Assembly: GCF_020510565.1 (NCBI RefSeq)
Contig: NZ_CP075189.1
Coordinates: forward strand, 1,410,501 to 1,474,500
DNA: 64,000 nucleotides
Direction: 5' to 3'
Origin: Ferribacterium limneticum
GTDB lineage: Bacteria; Pseudomonadota; Gammaproteobacteria; Burkholderiales; Rhodocyclaceae
The position numbers and the translations under genes are program-made. Shown here one piece after another: positions 15,445 to 24,250 of the stretch (position 1 is its first letter; every line of letters starts with the position of its first letter). The notes beneath the pieces are model-generated. The model searched no databases, was not told the origin of the DNA, and worked only from the letters and a program-made list of their open reading frames with translations.

Positions 15445-17096
15445 CGACTTGGACCCGGTGAGAGCTCGTCCGGCCACTTGAGTGCGCACCCAGCGGACTG
15501 TTCTTCCCTCTGTGCCGTATTTGTCCGACGTAACAGCAACCAGTTGTCAACGCCTTGGTCGATAGCGAAGTGAGATTTGAGGTACGCATGCAGGCGAGGA
15601 GCGTAGTTCGACATGCGTGTGCGCTCTGTCCTGTCGAGCGAAAAATTTTCGTTGTACAGCACATAGCGCACATGTTTCAGTTCCAGCGCACAGATGAAAT
15701 TGGCTTCGACAAGCGGGTTTGTGTTGAACGGGAATAGGTATATCTGCCGCGAGGGAAAAGGCCGGTCAGTGACCACATTGAAACCAGGCCCGTAGGGCAG
15801 GGCGACGATGGGGTCGTTCGGCGAAGTGTCGGCGATGATCCGTTCCAGCAGCGGTTGCATTGGTTGGGAGAGAGGTAGCTTCATTCCATTGGCGAGCACT
15901 GGGTGGAACGACGCTCGGTGGTAGCCGCCGGAAATGTCTCCACTGTGGCGGATCATCAAATAGGCCACGAAGTACGAAATCAGAACCGACGCAAGAACCA
16001 CGCTAAGTGCGCGTCGTGGCTGGCTGGTCGAGGAGCCGAACTGACGTATGAACGGAGCGACGATAATTGGAGTTGCTGCGAGTAATGCGAACAGGCGCTC
16101 GGCAAGATGCGCTGGATCGGGACGCTCCCAGGCGTATTGAGGTAGATTCATGGCAAGCCAGACCAAGGCCAGCAACGAAAGACCCAACTCGTTGCGCAGC
16201 GCGTGATCGGTACGCGCTTCCCGTGCGAGCCATATCGTATTCGCAACGAGCAGCCCCGGGACCAGGATCGCCCCCCAGTAGAGCCATGCGTGCGTTCTTC
16301 CATGCGACAAATGCCCGAGCCGCCACAATCCCGGCGCTTCGAGGCGGTAAGGTCCTGCGATGCGTTCCCCAACGTGCCGAGGTAGCTCAATGAGCTGCGT
16401 CACGTAGTCGGCGAGGATGCGGTCTGCATCCAGCAGCGTGAGCAACGGTAACAACGTCAGAACGAAGCCGGTGAAAGCAACTCCGGTATCCGCCGTGAAG
16501 CTACTGCTCGTATCGACGTGTAGAGCGCGGGTAAGCCACAACACAAGTGCCAGCATGACGAAGCCAGCTATCGAGACCTCTATCCTGAAGTACAGGCCCA
16601 GCGCGGTGCATGCCCCTAGTGCTGCTAGCCAGGCCGTGCGTCTGGTCATGAAATATTGTTGCGCGCAACCGAGCAGGGCGAGCCACAGCGTTGGCTGATA
16701 GGCCTTGTACCAGGGGCCCGGCACAAGGCACAGCACGAGCGCGACAGCTATCGCCATCACCCGACTACCCGCAGCCCGCGTGATCAGATAGAGCAGGCAG
16801 ACGTTGAACGCGAGCATCACGGCCATCGTTGCGCGCGAGGCATTCAACGTCTCGCCGGGTGTTCCGGAGAAGAGTGAGAACAAGAAAAACAGGCCGGGCA
16901 TATAGCTGTTGAGTTCTATGTCCCGATAAAGCTGCAAGCCGTGCGCGACACCTCCTGCGACGGCATAGAGGTAGCCCTCGTCGCCGAAATTGAACGGGAA
17001 CGACCAAGCGTAGGATAAATAATAGGCGAGTGCCCCCGAGAACAGTACAGCAGTGACCAGGCTGTCACGCACAGTCGGGCTAACTGCCTGTCTCAT
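15441..17096 (-). CDS. GT-C-type membrane glycosyltransferase-like protein
   Basis: This 551-aa protein has some 10-12 membrane helices. The first luminal loop carries NFGDEGYLYAVAGGVAHG followed by LYRDIELNSYMPG, the acidic DEG and RDxE pattern seen in GT-C enzymes that use polyprenyl-phosphate sugars (PMT/ArnT-like). The soluble C-terminal part lies periplasmic by analogy. Both ends overlap neighbours by 4 nt. The upstream GT2 gene could provide its polyprenyl-phosphate sugar donor and the downstream membrane protein could handle the lipid. The acceptor is unknown. Confidence 0.75.
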   Translation of the reverse strand: MRQAVSPTVRDSLVTAVLFSGALAYYLSYAWSFPFNFGDEGYLYAVAGGVAHGLQLYRDIELNSYMPGLFFLFSLFSGTPGETLNASRATMAVMLAFNVCLLYLITRAAGSRVMAIAVALVLCLVPGPWYKAYQPTLWLALLGCAQQYFMTRRTAWLAALGACTALGLYFRIEVSIAGFVMLALVLWLTRALHVDTSSSFTADTGVAFTGFVLTLLPLLTLLDADRILADYVTQLIELPRHVGERIAGPYRLEAPGLWRLGHLSHGRTHAWLYWGAILVPGLLVANTIWLAREARTDHALRNELGLSLLALVWLAMNLPQYAWERPDPAHLAERLFALLAATPIIVAPFIRQFGSSTSQPRRALSVVLASVLISYFVAYLMIRHSGDISGGYHRASFHPVLANGMKLPLSQPMQPLLERIIADTSPNDPIVALPYGPGFNVVTDRPFPSRQIYLFPFNTNPLVEANFICALELKHVRYVLYNENFSLDRTERTRMSNYAPRLHAYLKSHFAIDQGVDNWLLLRRTNTAQREEQSAGCALKWPDELSPGPSR

Positions 17097-17791
17097 AAGC
17101 GACCCTCACGCTTGATCTGCGCGTAGCAGTGAAAGGCATTTATTGCCAACACGAACCTTCGCTTGAATGAGTATGCTGAACGGCCGGAGGAACGCGCATG
17201 ACGCTCATATGCCACGCTGCACCACGACGGATGTGCACACGCCAGCATTGCCATCACATAGGGCGCCGCTCCGCGTGGGGCGACCAACTGCATCCGCGCC
17301 TCGCTATCCAGTACGAAGAACAAGCCGATGCGCGGATCGAAACCGCAATTTGCGAGCCGAAACAGCAGCCACTTGAAGACATAGGAGGTCAACTCGTCAG
17401 AGAGCCTGCGGTAGGTCCCGACTCGCCGGCCGAAGACTACCTGGACGCCGCTTGTGCGTGCCTCGGCCAGAAGCCGCGGAATCTCTTCCGGCGGATCTTG
17501 AAGGTCAGAGTCCATGACCACAATGTGTCGTCCTCGGGCTTCCTGAAGACCCGCCAGCACGGCCCGGTTCTGGCCGAGATTGCGCGCATGCCTTATCAGC
17601 CTTGTTTCGACACCAAGCGAGGCGGCGGAACTCAGGAGAACTTCGCCGCTGACTTCTGGGCAGGCATCGTCGACCCCGATGATTTCGAACTTTTCGTCTG
17701 CTAGCGCTTTTGCCAAACGCTCGACCAACTCCTGCATGCTGGCTGAGTTGCGATACAGTGGCAGGACGACAGATACGTCGGGCGCCAGCAT
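17093..17791 (-). CDS. GT2 family glycosyltransferase (DPM1/polyprenyl-phosphate sugar synthase-like)
   Basis: This 232-aa GT-A fold enzyme has VSVVLPLYRN at the N-terminus, the VDDAC acidic site, RHARNLGQNRAVLAGL and the metal-binding MDSDLQDPPEEIP. This set is typical of dolichol- or undecaprenyl-phosphate sugar synthases. It lacks the C-terminal membrane helices found in ArnC/GtrB, so it is probably a soluble form. The start overlaps the upstream stop as TGATG and its own stop overlaps the GT-C gene. Confidence 0.87.
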   Translation of the reverse strand: MLAPDVSVVLPLYRNSASMQELVERLAKALADEKFEIIGVDDACPEVSGEVLLSSAASLGVETRLIRHARNLGQNRAVLAGLQEARGRHIVVMDSDLQDPPEEIPRLLAEARTSGVQVVFGRRVGTYRRLSDELTSYVFKWLLFRLANCGFDPRIGLFFVLDSEARMQLVAPRGAAPYVMAMLACAHPSWCSVAYERHARSSGRSAYSFKRRFVLAINAFHCYAQIKREGRL

Positions 17792-18738
17792 CAGTAGCCC
17801 AGCGTCCTGTCGATAAGATTGACTGGTGATTGGCCGCTAGCCCAGCGTCCGAGATTGTGTTCGAACAGCGAGTAGAAGCGTCGGCATGTCGGCGACTCGG
17901 GGGCTCGGCCGACGTGCGGCGTCAATAGTACGCCAGGATGCCGCCAGGCCCAGTGCCCGCTGGGGGGGGGTTCCTCGCGCAGGCAGTCGAGACCGACGCC
18001 ACCCAGCCGGTCGAGCGCCGACTCGAGGGCCTGCTCATCGATTAGGCCACCGCGTGAAACGTTTATGAGGAAGCAGCCGGTCGGTAGTGCAGCGATGTTT
18101 TTTCTGTCGAACAGGTTTTCGGTTTCCGCAGTGAGCGGTAGGGCCAGCACGACGATGTCGGCCTGTGGCAGGCGTGCCAAGCCCTCATTCAACCCGATGA
18201 TGGGAACCTCGGATACCGCATCCACATCAGGCTGGCGCCGCACGGCAGTCACCCGCCCGCCCATGAGCCGCAGGCGGCGGCAGACCTCGCGTCCAACGCC
18301 GCCATATCCGAAGACCAGTGTGTGCGTGTCTTCAATCGAGACGAGGGCGCGACGATGCCACAAGCCGGCCAAGCGGTTGCGCTCAGATGCGGTGATGCCG
18401 CGCAACAGGCTGAGTATCATCGCCAACGTGTGATCGGCCAACTCATTGTCATAAACGCCCCGCGCGTTGCTGATCAGGAAGTCGCCAGTGCGCACGCGCT
18501 CGCTGGAGAGCAGCAGATCCATACCTACCGAGTTTGACTGCATCCACTTCAGGCGGCGCGCAAACGGCAGAGCTTGGATGAAATGGGGATTGCCGAGCAC
18601 CACGTCAGCGTCTTCGAATTCGCGCAGTGCCTGCTGCTCGCTGGATACCGGCACAATCTGCCAACCAGGCGCGCACGCCTGCAAATTAGCCAAATGCGTT
18701 ACGTCGCAGGGATAGCTGACGACGACCTTGCCGATCAT
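17791..18738 (-). CDS. D-isomer specific 2-hydroxyacid dehydrogenase
   Basis: With ATG 18738 (MIGKVVVSYP), which overlaps the upstream stop as ATGA, the protein has 315 aa. The NAD site is VFGYGGVGREV, followed by the family motif INVSRGGLIDEQAL and the catalytic His in LLTPHVGRAPE. It would interconvert a 2-oxo acid and a D-2-hydroxy acid. Its place beside an HpcH/HpaI aldolase suggests the two process the same small keto acid. A run of nine G (17962-17970) lies in the gene and encodes the EEPPPSGHW segment; a slip there would truncate the protein. Confidence 0.87.
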   Translation of the reverse strand: MIGKVVVSYPCDVTHLANLQACAPGWQIVPVSSEQQALREFEDADVVLGNPHFIQALPFARRLKWMQSNSVGMDLLLSSERVRTGDFLISNARGVYDNELADHTLAMILSLLRGITASERNRLAGLWHRRALVSIEDTHTLVFGYGGVGREVCRRLRLMGGRVTAVRRQPDVDAVSEVPIIGLNEGLARLPQADIVVLALPLTAETENLFDRKNIAALPTGCFLINVSRGGLIDEQALESALDRLGGVGLDCLREEPPPSGHWAWRHPGVLLTPHVGRAPESPTCRRFYSLFEHNLGRWASGQSPVNLIDRTLGY

Positions 18739-19553
18739 TTCTGTAGTGAGGGTACAAGTAACTTGCTCACCGCATCGCATAGATTGATGTGATCGGCCTC
18801 GACGATTGCCGGGGTTCGCGCTGTGAGCATTTTCAGATAGCCGCGCACAAGTTCGATCTGCGCGGCGCAATCCAGGCGAGGCCACAAATCACTCATGAAC
18901 GAGCGACGCAGGAAGCTGAATGAACAGTCGAGGCGAACCATTTCTTCCAGTAGCAGGCGGCACGGCAGTGGATGGCCTCCATCCAACGCAGTGACACCAC
19001 CGAACCCGAATTCACGCCCGGCGAACAATTTGCGAACGTACTCAATGGTACCGTCGCACATGGGCGGAAAGATGCTGGACACACCACGGCTGATGGACAA
19101 ATCGTTCAGCCCGATATAGACCGCATCGGTCGGCAGTGGCGCGATGCTCGCAGCGGCGGCGACGGCTTCCTCGGTCTCGATGAGGATGGCGGACTCAGAG
19201 CGACCGCCGATCATGGCAAGGAATCCTGCGACTTCGTCTGCATTTTTTACCATCGGTAGGAACAGACGCTCCGCGCCGCATTCTATGGCGCGGTCGACTT
19301 CTCCTGCGGTCCATGGCCCGTATGGATTGATTCGGCAGAACACGCGTGCGCCGTGCGGCAGGGCAGCATGACAGACGTGTTCCAGATCTGCGGCGCTGGC
19401 AGGATCGATTTCAGTATTGGCTCCCGTCTGGCGGTCGTGTTTGCCGCGCCATTCCATGTCGACCATGAAACTGCGGATGCCTACATCGATGGCGCGTGCG
19501 ACATTGAGGGGGGTGCGTACGAACAGCACGAGATCAAGCAGGCTCTTGGTCAT
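18735..19553 (-). CDS. HpcH/HpaI-family aldolase
   Basis: ATG 19553 (MTKSLLDLVLF) overlaps the previous stop as ATGA, giving 272 aa. The TIM-barrel class II pyruvate aldolase pattern is visible: VDMEWRGK, FCRINPYG, ERLFLPMVKN, ILIETEEAVA and VYIGLNDLSIS, where Glu and Asp hold the divalent metal. Members make or split 2-keto-3-deoxy acids or lyase substrates such as malyl-CoA. The presence in a glycosyltransferase operon suggests an unusual keto-acid building block, which is inference. Confidence 0.83.
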   Translation of the reverse strand: MTKSLLDLVLFVRTPLNVARAIDVGIRSFMVDMEWRGKHDRQTGANTEIDPASAADLEHVCHAALPHGARVFCRINPYGPWTAGEVDRAIECGAERLFLPMVKNADEVAGFLAMIGGRSESAILIETEEAVAAAASIAPLPTDAVYIGLNDLSISRGVSSIFPPMCDGTIEYVRKLFAGREFGFGGVTALDGGHPLPCRLLLEEMVRLDCSFSFLRRSFMSDLWPRLDCAAQIELVRGYLKMLTARTPAIVEADHINLCDAVSKLLVPSLQK

Positions 19554-20398
19554 GAACGTTGAGCCCAGGCGATCAGCGAAGTGCCGAATGGAGCATGCCG
19601 TCCGAGGAGTAGTAGTTCGGTGCGATTGATGGTGGCAAACAACCGACCCATCCATGCCGGCGGTTGGCGTTCGACGCTACTGATGTCCCCCTGTGCCAAG
19701 CGGCGCGAGAGGAGCATGGCGCCGAACAGCAGGCATTGATAGTAAGCAGTTCCGAGCGGCGCCCAGCCATGCTGGGTAATTTCTTCGATCAGACGGCGGC
19801 GCCGGTAGCGGCAGCGATGGCCTGCCCTTACGTCGGCATCGCCCCATAGTAGCGGAAAAGCCGGTACAGAAAGTAACAGAAAGCCACCTGGTCGGACCAA
19901 GCGCGCAGCCTCGGCGAAGAATTTTTCCGGCTCAAGGTGTTCCAGCACGTCAAGCGCAACAATGAGGTCGAATTGCCCGGCGGCGAGCGGTATGCGATGA
20001 GCGTCCGCCTGAACGGGCACGGCTTCGGGCTCGCAGCGTACTGCTTCCCGGAGCGAGCTTTCGTAAGCATCGACGCCGACGACCTCACCAAACCGGGCGC
20101 GCAGCACAGGCAGAAAACCACCGCTGCCGCAGCCAATCTCTAGCGCGGCGGTGCGGCCGGAAAGCGGTAGCGAGTCAAGAATTCGTGTGATTAGCCGAGC
20201 GCGTGCATCGAACCAGAAGTGCGTTTCGGAGATTTGGGACAGATGGTCTCGCCGCGCCTCAGCGAAGCGTTCAGGCCGGAATCCGCGTGCCCCGACCCAT
20301 ATTCCATTTTCGAGTGACAGCATGAAACCACAGTCAGCGCAGCGTAGTTCCGCCCCCGTGAGTGGTAGCCTGCAGTCAGGGCAGGTCCATGACGGCAT
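19550..20398 (-). CDS. SAM-dependent methyltransferase with N-terminal zinc-ribbon
   Basis: The 282-aa protein starts with CPDC and CADC pairs about 14 residues apart, a zinc-ribbon like Trm112. A class I methyltransferase core follows: ALEIGCGSGGFLPVL (motif I), DAYESS, and FDLIVALDVLEHLEPE. The C-terminal part WGDADVRAGHRCRYRR is typical of enzymes acting on lipid or sugar substrates in glycan clusters. It is 2 nt downstream of the first gene of the operon and overlaps the aldolase gene by 4 nt. Confidence 0.82.
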   Translation of the reverse strand: MPSWTCPDCRLPLTGAELRCADCGFMLSLENGIWVGARGFRPERFAEARRDHLSQISETHFWFDARARLITRILDSLPLSGRTAALEIGCGSGGFLPVLRARFGEVVGVDAYESSLREAVRCEPEAVPVQADAHRIPLAAGQFDLIVALDVLEHLEPEKFFAEAARLVRPGGFLLLSVPAFPLLWGDADVRAGHRCRYRRRRLIEEITQHGWAPLGTAYYQCLLFGAMLLSRRLAQGDISSVERQPPAWMGRLFATINRTELLLLGRHAPFGTSLIAWAQRS

Positions 20399-20400
20399 GG

Positions 20401-21144
20401 TCAGCCCCGGTAGGTTGCCGAGAAAATCTGAAATGCGTGCAGCGGCGAGAACACCCTAGCTCGCTCCAGAAGGGTCTCGAGGGTAGCGCCCCAACCGCGA
20501 TTGGTAATGAATGGTGGGAAGAAACCGAATGCAGTAGATCGCGCGTCAACGAATCCGGCACGTTCAAGTGCAGGCAGGACAAGTCCGGGCCGCATGCGGG
20601 CAACGCCGCCGTCGCCCTTCCATGTCATACGTGGCGTGAGCGCGATCTGTATGTAGTAAAGCGGATTCCAGGCTACGGGCTCACAAAATGCAACCACTGC
20701 ACCGGGCTTTAGTACCTTGGCGAGGCCAAGGAAAATGTCATCGAGGTCGTGCATGTGATGCAGCGTGAAGAAGCCGATGGCGCGGTCGAACCGTTCGCTC
20801 GTATGTGCCGCTACCTCTGCCAGATCGCAAGCTATGACTTGCCGTGGCGGCGTGCGCGCTGCATCCAACATGCGCTGTAGCAGGACCGGGGATAGATCTA
20901 GGCAGGTGAGGCTGTAGCCGACGTCAAGCATTGGGACAGAGTAGCGACCCTGGCCGCAGCCTACTTCCAGGATATTCTCTGCCTCGTCCAGTTGGGCGAT
21001 CCTTGCCATTCGATCGATCTGGCGTCCGATATAGCGCGCGCCAGCCGAGGGTCGCATGGTTTTCTTGTTGATGCTCTCGTAGTACCAGCGTTGATAAGAG
21101 TTATGCTGCGCGTTTGACTGCGCTTCCTGTGATGGGTTGGCCAT
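20401..21144 (-). CDS. Class I SAM-dependent methyltransferase
   Basis: This 247-aa protein has the SAM site ILEVGCGQGRYSV, then LDLSPVLLQRM and IGFFTLHHMHDL, a UbiE/Methyltransf_11 pattern. The region from about residue 150 (AFCEPVAWNPLYYIQ) resembles enzymes acting on membrane-linked substrates. It is the first gene of the minus-strand operon. Codon use and the AT-richer upstream DNA differ somewhat from the flanking housekeeping genes. The 233-nt gap 21145-21377 holds only the sodB terminator and probably this operon's promoter, which I could not place. Confidence 0.82.
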   Translation of the reverse strand: MANPSQEAQSNAQHNSYQRWYYESINKKTMRPSAGARYIGRQIDRMARIAQLDEAENILEVGCGQGRYSVPMLDVGYSLTCLDLSPVLLQRMLDAARTPPRQVIACDLAEVAAHTSERFDRAIGFFTLHHMHDLDDIFLGLAKVLKPGAVVAFCEPVAWNPLYYIQIALTPRMTWKGDGGVARMRPGLVLPALERAGFVDARSTAFGFFPPFITNRGWGATLETLLERARVFSPLHAFQIFSATYRG

Positions 21145-21303
21145 TTGGACTTGGGAGCATTAGTTTAGGGGTTATCTGAGCAAACCATATTTGCCGGGCG
21201 GGTCGGCATAAAAATGTCGGGAATTAGGCAGATTCTACGCGTTGACTTCAGAAGTCGGTTGTTTTACCCATCACTTTCGGCATCATCGGCCAAATTTGCA
21301 GAT

Positions 21304-21331
21304 AAAAAAGGAGCCAACCGGCTCCTTTTTT
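21304..21331 (-). terminator. Terminator after sodB (bidirectional)
   Basis: AAAAAAGGAGCC, loop AACC, GGCTCCTTTTTT lies 46 nt past the sodB stop. The symmetric A and T tails allow function in both directions. Confidence 0.88.
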
Positions 21332-21377
21332 GATGCTTCGGGATTCGGCATAGCCGTCCCGAAAATGACTTTTCGAC

Positions 21378-21962
21378 TCAGGCGAAGTTGGCTTCGGCGA
21401 ACGACCAGTTGACCATGGAGGCCAGGTAGGTTTCGACGAATTTCGGGCGCATGTTGCGGTAGTCGATGTAGTAGGCGTGTTCCCAGACGTCGACGCAGAG
21501 CAGGGCCTTGTCGCCGGTGGTCAGCGGGGTGCCGGCGGCGCCCATGTTGACGATGTCGACCGAGCCGTCAGCCTTCTTGACCAGCCAGGTCCAGCCGGAA
21601 CCGAAGTTGCCGACGGCGGAGGTCTGGAAGGCGGTCTTGAAGGCGTCGAGCGAACCCCACTTGGCGTCGATGGCTGCAGCCAGGCCGCCCTTGGGTACGC
21701 CGCCGCCGTTCGGGGTCAGGCAGTTCCAGAAGAAGGTGTGGTTCCAGACCTGGGCTGCGTTGTTGTAGATGCCGCCGGCCGGGGCCTTCTTGACGATGGC
21801 TTCGAGGTCGAGGTTTTCGTACTCGGTGCCCTTGATCAGGTTGTTCAGGTTGGTGACATAGGCCTGATGGTGCTTGCTGTAGTGGTAGTCAAAGGTCTCG
21901 GCCGACATGTGGGGGGCGAGGGCGTCTTTGGCAAACGGCAGGGCGGGCAGTTGGTGTTCCAT
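21378..21962 (-). CDS. sodB: Superoxide dismutase [Fe]
   Basis: The 194-aa enzyme dismutates superoxide in the cytosol. Metal ligands are seen as His27 (TFDYHYSKHHQAY), the His of VWNHTFFW, and Asp/His of VDVWEHAYYIDYRN. Length and the FFWNCLTPNGGG and AVGNFGSGWTWL signatures favour the iron form, though cambialistic use of Mn cannot be excluded. The gene is monocistronic with its own terminator. Confidence 0.96.
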   Translation of the reverse strand: MEHQLPALPFAKDALAPHMSAETFDYHYSKHHQAYVTNLNNLIKGTEYENLDLEAIVKKAPAGGIYNNAAQVWNHTFFWNCLTPNGGGVPKGGLAAAIDAKWGSLDAFKTAFQTSAVGNFGSGWTWLVKKADGSVDIVNMGAAGTPLTTGDKALLCVDVWEHAYYIDYRNMRPKFVETYLASMVNWSFAEANFA

Positions 21963-22005
21963 TTATGTTCTCCGTTGGGGTTTGATGAGGGGTGAATCGA
22001 AAATT

Positions 22006-23358
22006 CTAGTCAGCTTCCGGGCTGGCGACAACCTGATTTACCGTGGCTTCGGCCGAACCGCTGGCAAAGCGCAGTTTGAGCAGGTCGCCCGGGCTTAATC
22101 GGGTGGCGTCGCGGATGGCCCGGCCGTCGGCATCCATGGCAAGTGTATAACCTCGCGACAGGACGGCGTGTGGATCAAGCTGGGTCAGACTGCTGCCAAG
22201 TGAATTTAGTTTCCCGGAATATTGAGAAATTGCCCATTGGGTCTGCCGGGACAGACGATATTGCAGGTGGGCGATGCCTTCGGCCAGCTTTTCCGGGCGC
22301 GGCCGGGCACTGGCGTGGCGGAGGCCGAGCGATTGCAGGCGGACGGCGCAGTGCTCGGTTTGGCGGCGCAGGGCGTGGTGCAGGCGCGAGCCCAGCGTTT
22401 CGGCTTCGCGCTGGCGTTGGCTGATGCGTTCGGCCGGGTGCACGAGGCGGGTGGTGAGCCAGTCGAGGCGCTGCAATTGATCAGATAGCGTGCGGTCCAT
22501 GCGCCGGCCGAGGTGGTTTTCGAGCTGGGTCAGGCGGTCGAGCAGGGCGTCGCGGTCGGGGCTGGCCAGTTCGGCAGCGGCAGTCGGGGTCGGGGCGCGC
22601 AGGTCGGCGGCGAAATCGGCGATGGTGAAGTCGGTTTCATGGCCGACGCCGGAGATGACCGGAATGGCGGAGGCGTTGATGGCGCGGGCGACGCTTTCTT
22701 CGTTGAAGGCCCAGAGGTCTTCGATGCTGCCGCCGCCACGACACAGAATGATCGCATCGCAATCGCTGTTGGCGGCCAGGGCGATGGCGTCGGCGATTTT
22801 GGCGCCGGCGCCTTCGCCCTGGACGGGAGTCGGGAAGAGCGTGATGGCGACGTGCGGGGCGCGCCGGTGCAGTGTGGTCAGGACGTCGCGCAGGGCGGCG
22901 GCCTGCGGGCTGGTGACGATGGCCAGGCGACGCGGGAAGCTGGGCAGGGCTTTCTTACGGTCAACGGCAAAAATGCCCTCATTTTCAAGTTTGGCCTTGA
23001 GTTGCAGGAAGCGTTCGAAGAGGTCGCCCTGGCCGGCGCGGCGGATGGCTTCAACGTTGAGCTGGAATTCGCCGCGCGGTTCGTAGAAGGAAACCAGCAC
23101 GCGGGCTTCGATCTTCTGGCCGTTCTCCAGCCGCCAGCCGAGCACTTGTGCCCGGCTTCGCCACATGACGCAGCGCACCTGGGCACTGGCGTCCTTGAGC
23201 GAGAAATAGACGTGGCCCGAGGCGGCGTAGGTCAGGTTGGATATTTCGCCGCTGACCCAGGTCAGTGGGAAGGCCGATTCGAGGCAATCCCGGACCTGTC
23301 TATTCAGGCTGGATACGCTGAGGACAGAGTTACCGACAGGTTGAATGGCATTTTGCAT
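22006..23358 (-). CDS. xseA: Exodeoxyribonuclease VII large subunit
   Basis: This 450-aa protein has the N-terminal OB fold (WVSGEISNLTYAASGHVYFSL), then the catalytic region (IVTSPQAAALRD, ILCRGGGSIEDLWAFNEE, SGVGHETDFTIADFAADLRAPTP in pieces) and a coiled-coil tail rich in Arg/Gln/Leu. With the small subunit it degrades single-stranded DNA. xseB is not in the window. A dispersed motif copy encodes FAVDRKKAL inside the nuclease region without changing protein length relative to typical XseA. Confidence 0.95.
   Translation of the reverse strand: MQNAIQPVGNSVLSVSSLNRQVRDCLESAFPLTWVSGEISNLTYAASGHVYFSLKDASAQVRCVMWRSRAQVLGWRLENGQKIEARVLVSFYEPRGEFQLNVEAIRRAGQGDLFERFLQLKAKLENEGIFAVDRKKALPSFPRRLAIVTSPQAAALRDVLTTLHRRAPHVAITLFPTPVQGEGAGAKIADAIALAANSDCDAIILCRGGGSIEDLWAFNEESVARAINASAIPVISGVGHETDFTIADFAADLRAPTPTAAAELASPDRDALLDRLTQLENHLGRRMDRTLSDQLQRLDWLTTRLVHPAERISQRQREAETLGSRLHHALRRQTEHCAVRLQSLGLRHASARPRPEKLAEGIAHLQYRLSRQTQWAISQYSGKLNSLGSSLTQLDPHAVLSRGYTLAMDADGRAIRDATRLSPGDLLKLRFASGSAEATVNQVVASPEAD
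22956..22991 (+). repeat. Dispersed 36-nt motif, copy 5
   Basis: Variant core TACGGTCAACGGCAAAA as in copy 3; second block CATTTTCAAG. In xseA. Confidence 0.7.
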
Positions 23359-23529
23359 TTGTCAATTGTAACCCGCGCCTTTATTTTGCGGTCAGTCGTT
23401 GACAGGGTTTTGTTTTCTTAAGTCTTTGATTATTAAAGATGTAAAGAACATGCCTTGTTTTTTGGCAGAGTGTAAAAAGTCCTTTGCTGGTTGGGAGTTA
23501 GCGCAACTGTAGACACTTCATTCACAGAC

Positions 23530-23552
23530 TTATCCACAGGTTTTGGGGATAA
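23530..23552. promoter_or_regulatory. DnaA-box-like pair upstream of exbB
   Basis: TTATCCACA at 23530-23538 is an exact DnaA-box consensus. TGGGGATAA at 23544-23552 is a one-mismatch box facing it. The remaining gap 23359-23641 is AT-rich next to xseA and probably holds divergent promoters. This may be chance. Confidence 0.25.
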
Positions 23553-23641
23553 GCCGCGCCAGGGCCGTCATTTCGCCGCTTGCCCTGCGGCGGGGGGCAG
23601 GGCAGAATTGCGGGCTAATATTCCATCAAGGATTCCCTCAC

Positions 23642-24247
23642 GTGCTTGAGATCATTAAGGCGGCCGGTTGGCCCATCTACCCCTTGCTACTGGCTTCGAT
23701 CATTTCGGTGGCGTTGATTATCGAGCGCGTCGTTGCCCTGCGCCATGCCAAGGTTGTCCCGGCCGGCTTGCTCAAGCGCGCGGTCGGCGAGTTCAAGCGG
23801 GGCGCCAACAACGACAAGCTGCTTGAGGATCTTGATGCCCATTCGCCGCTCGGCCGCGTGCTGTCGGCCGGCCTGCGCAACGTTAATGCGTCGCGCGAGA
23901 TCATGAAGGAATCGATCGAGGAAGCCGGTTCGGCCGTTTCACACGAGCTCAATCGCTACCTGACGACGCTTGGCACCATCGCCTCGGTCAGCCCGCTCAT
24001 GGGTCTGTTCGGCACCGTGGTCGGGATGATCGAGATTTTCGGTTCGCAGTCGCCGACCGGTACCAATCCGATGCAACTGGCCCACGGTATTTCCGTGGCG
24101 CTGTACAACACCGGTTTCGGTCTGGTCATCGCCATCCCCAGTCTGATCGCCTGGCGCCATTTCCGGGCGCTGGCCGACGGCTTCGTTGTCGAGATGGAGC
24201 AGCAGGCCGTCCGCCTCGTCGAGTACATGCACGGCGAGCGGAAGTAA
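23642..24247 (+). CDS. exbB: MotA/TolQ/ExbB proton channel family protein
   Basis: GTG 23642 is chosen because AAGGA lies 9 nt upstream and the protein then begins directly with LEIIKAAGWPIYPLLLASI, the usual first helix; it has 201 aa. The ASVSPLMGLFGTVVGMI and GISVALYNTGFGLVIAIPSL helices are the family's channel signature. With the following ExbD/TolR protein it would use proton motive force to energise TonB-dependent uptake or cell-envelope functions. The gene order with lpxK and kdsB is common in betaproteobacteria. Confidence 0.9.
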   Translation: MLEIIKAAGWPIYPLLLASIISVALIIERVVALRHAKVVPAGLLKRAVGEFKRGANNDKLLEDLDAHSPLGRVLSAGLRNVNASREIMKESIEEAGSAVSHELNRYLTTLGTIASVSPLMGLFGTVVGMIEIFGSQSPTGTNPMQLAHGISVALYNTGFGLVIAIPSLIAWRHFRALADGFVVEMEQQAVRLVEYMHGERK

Positions 24248-24250
24248 GCG

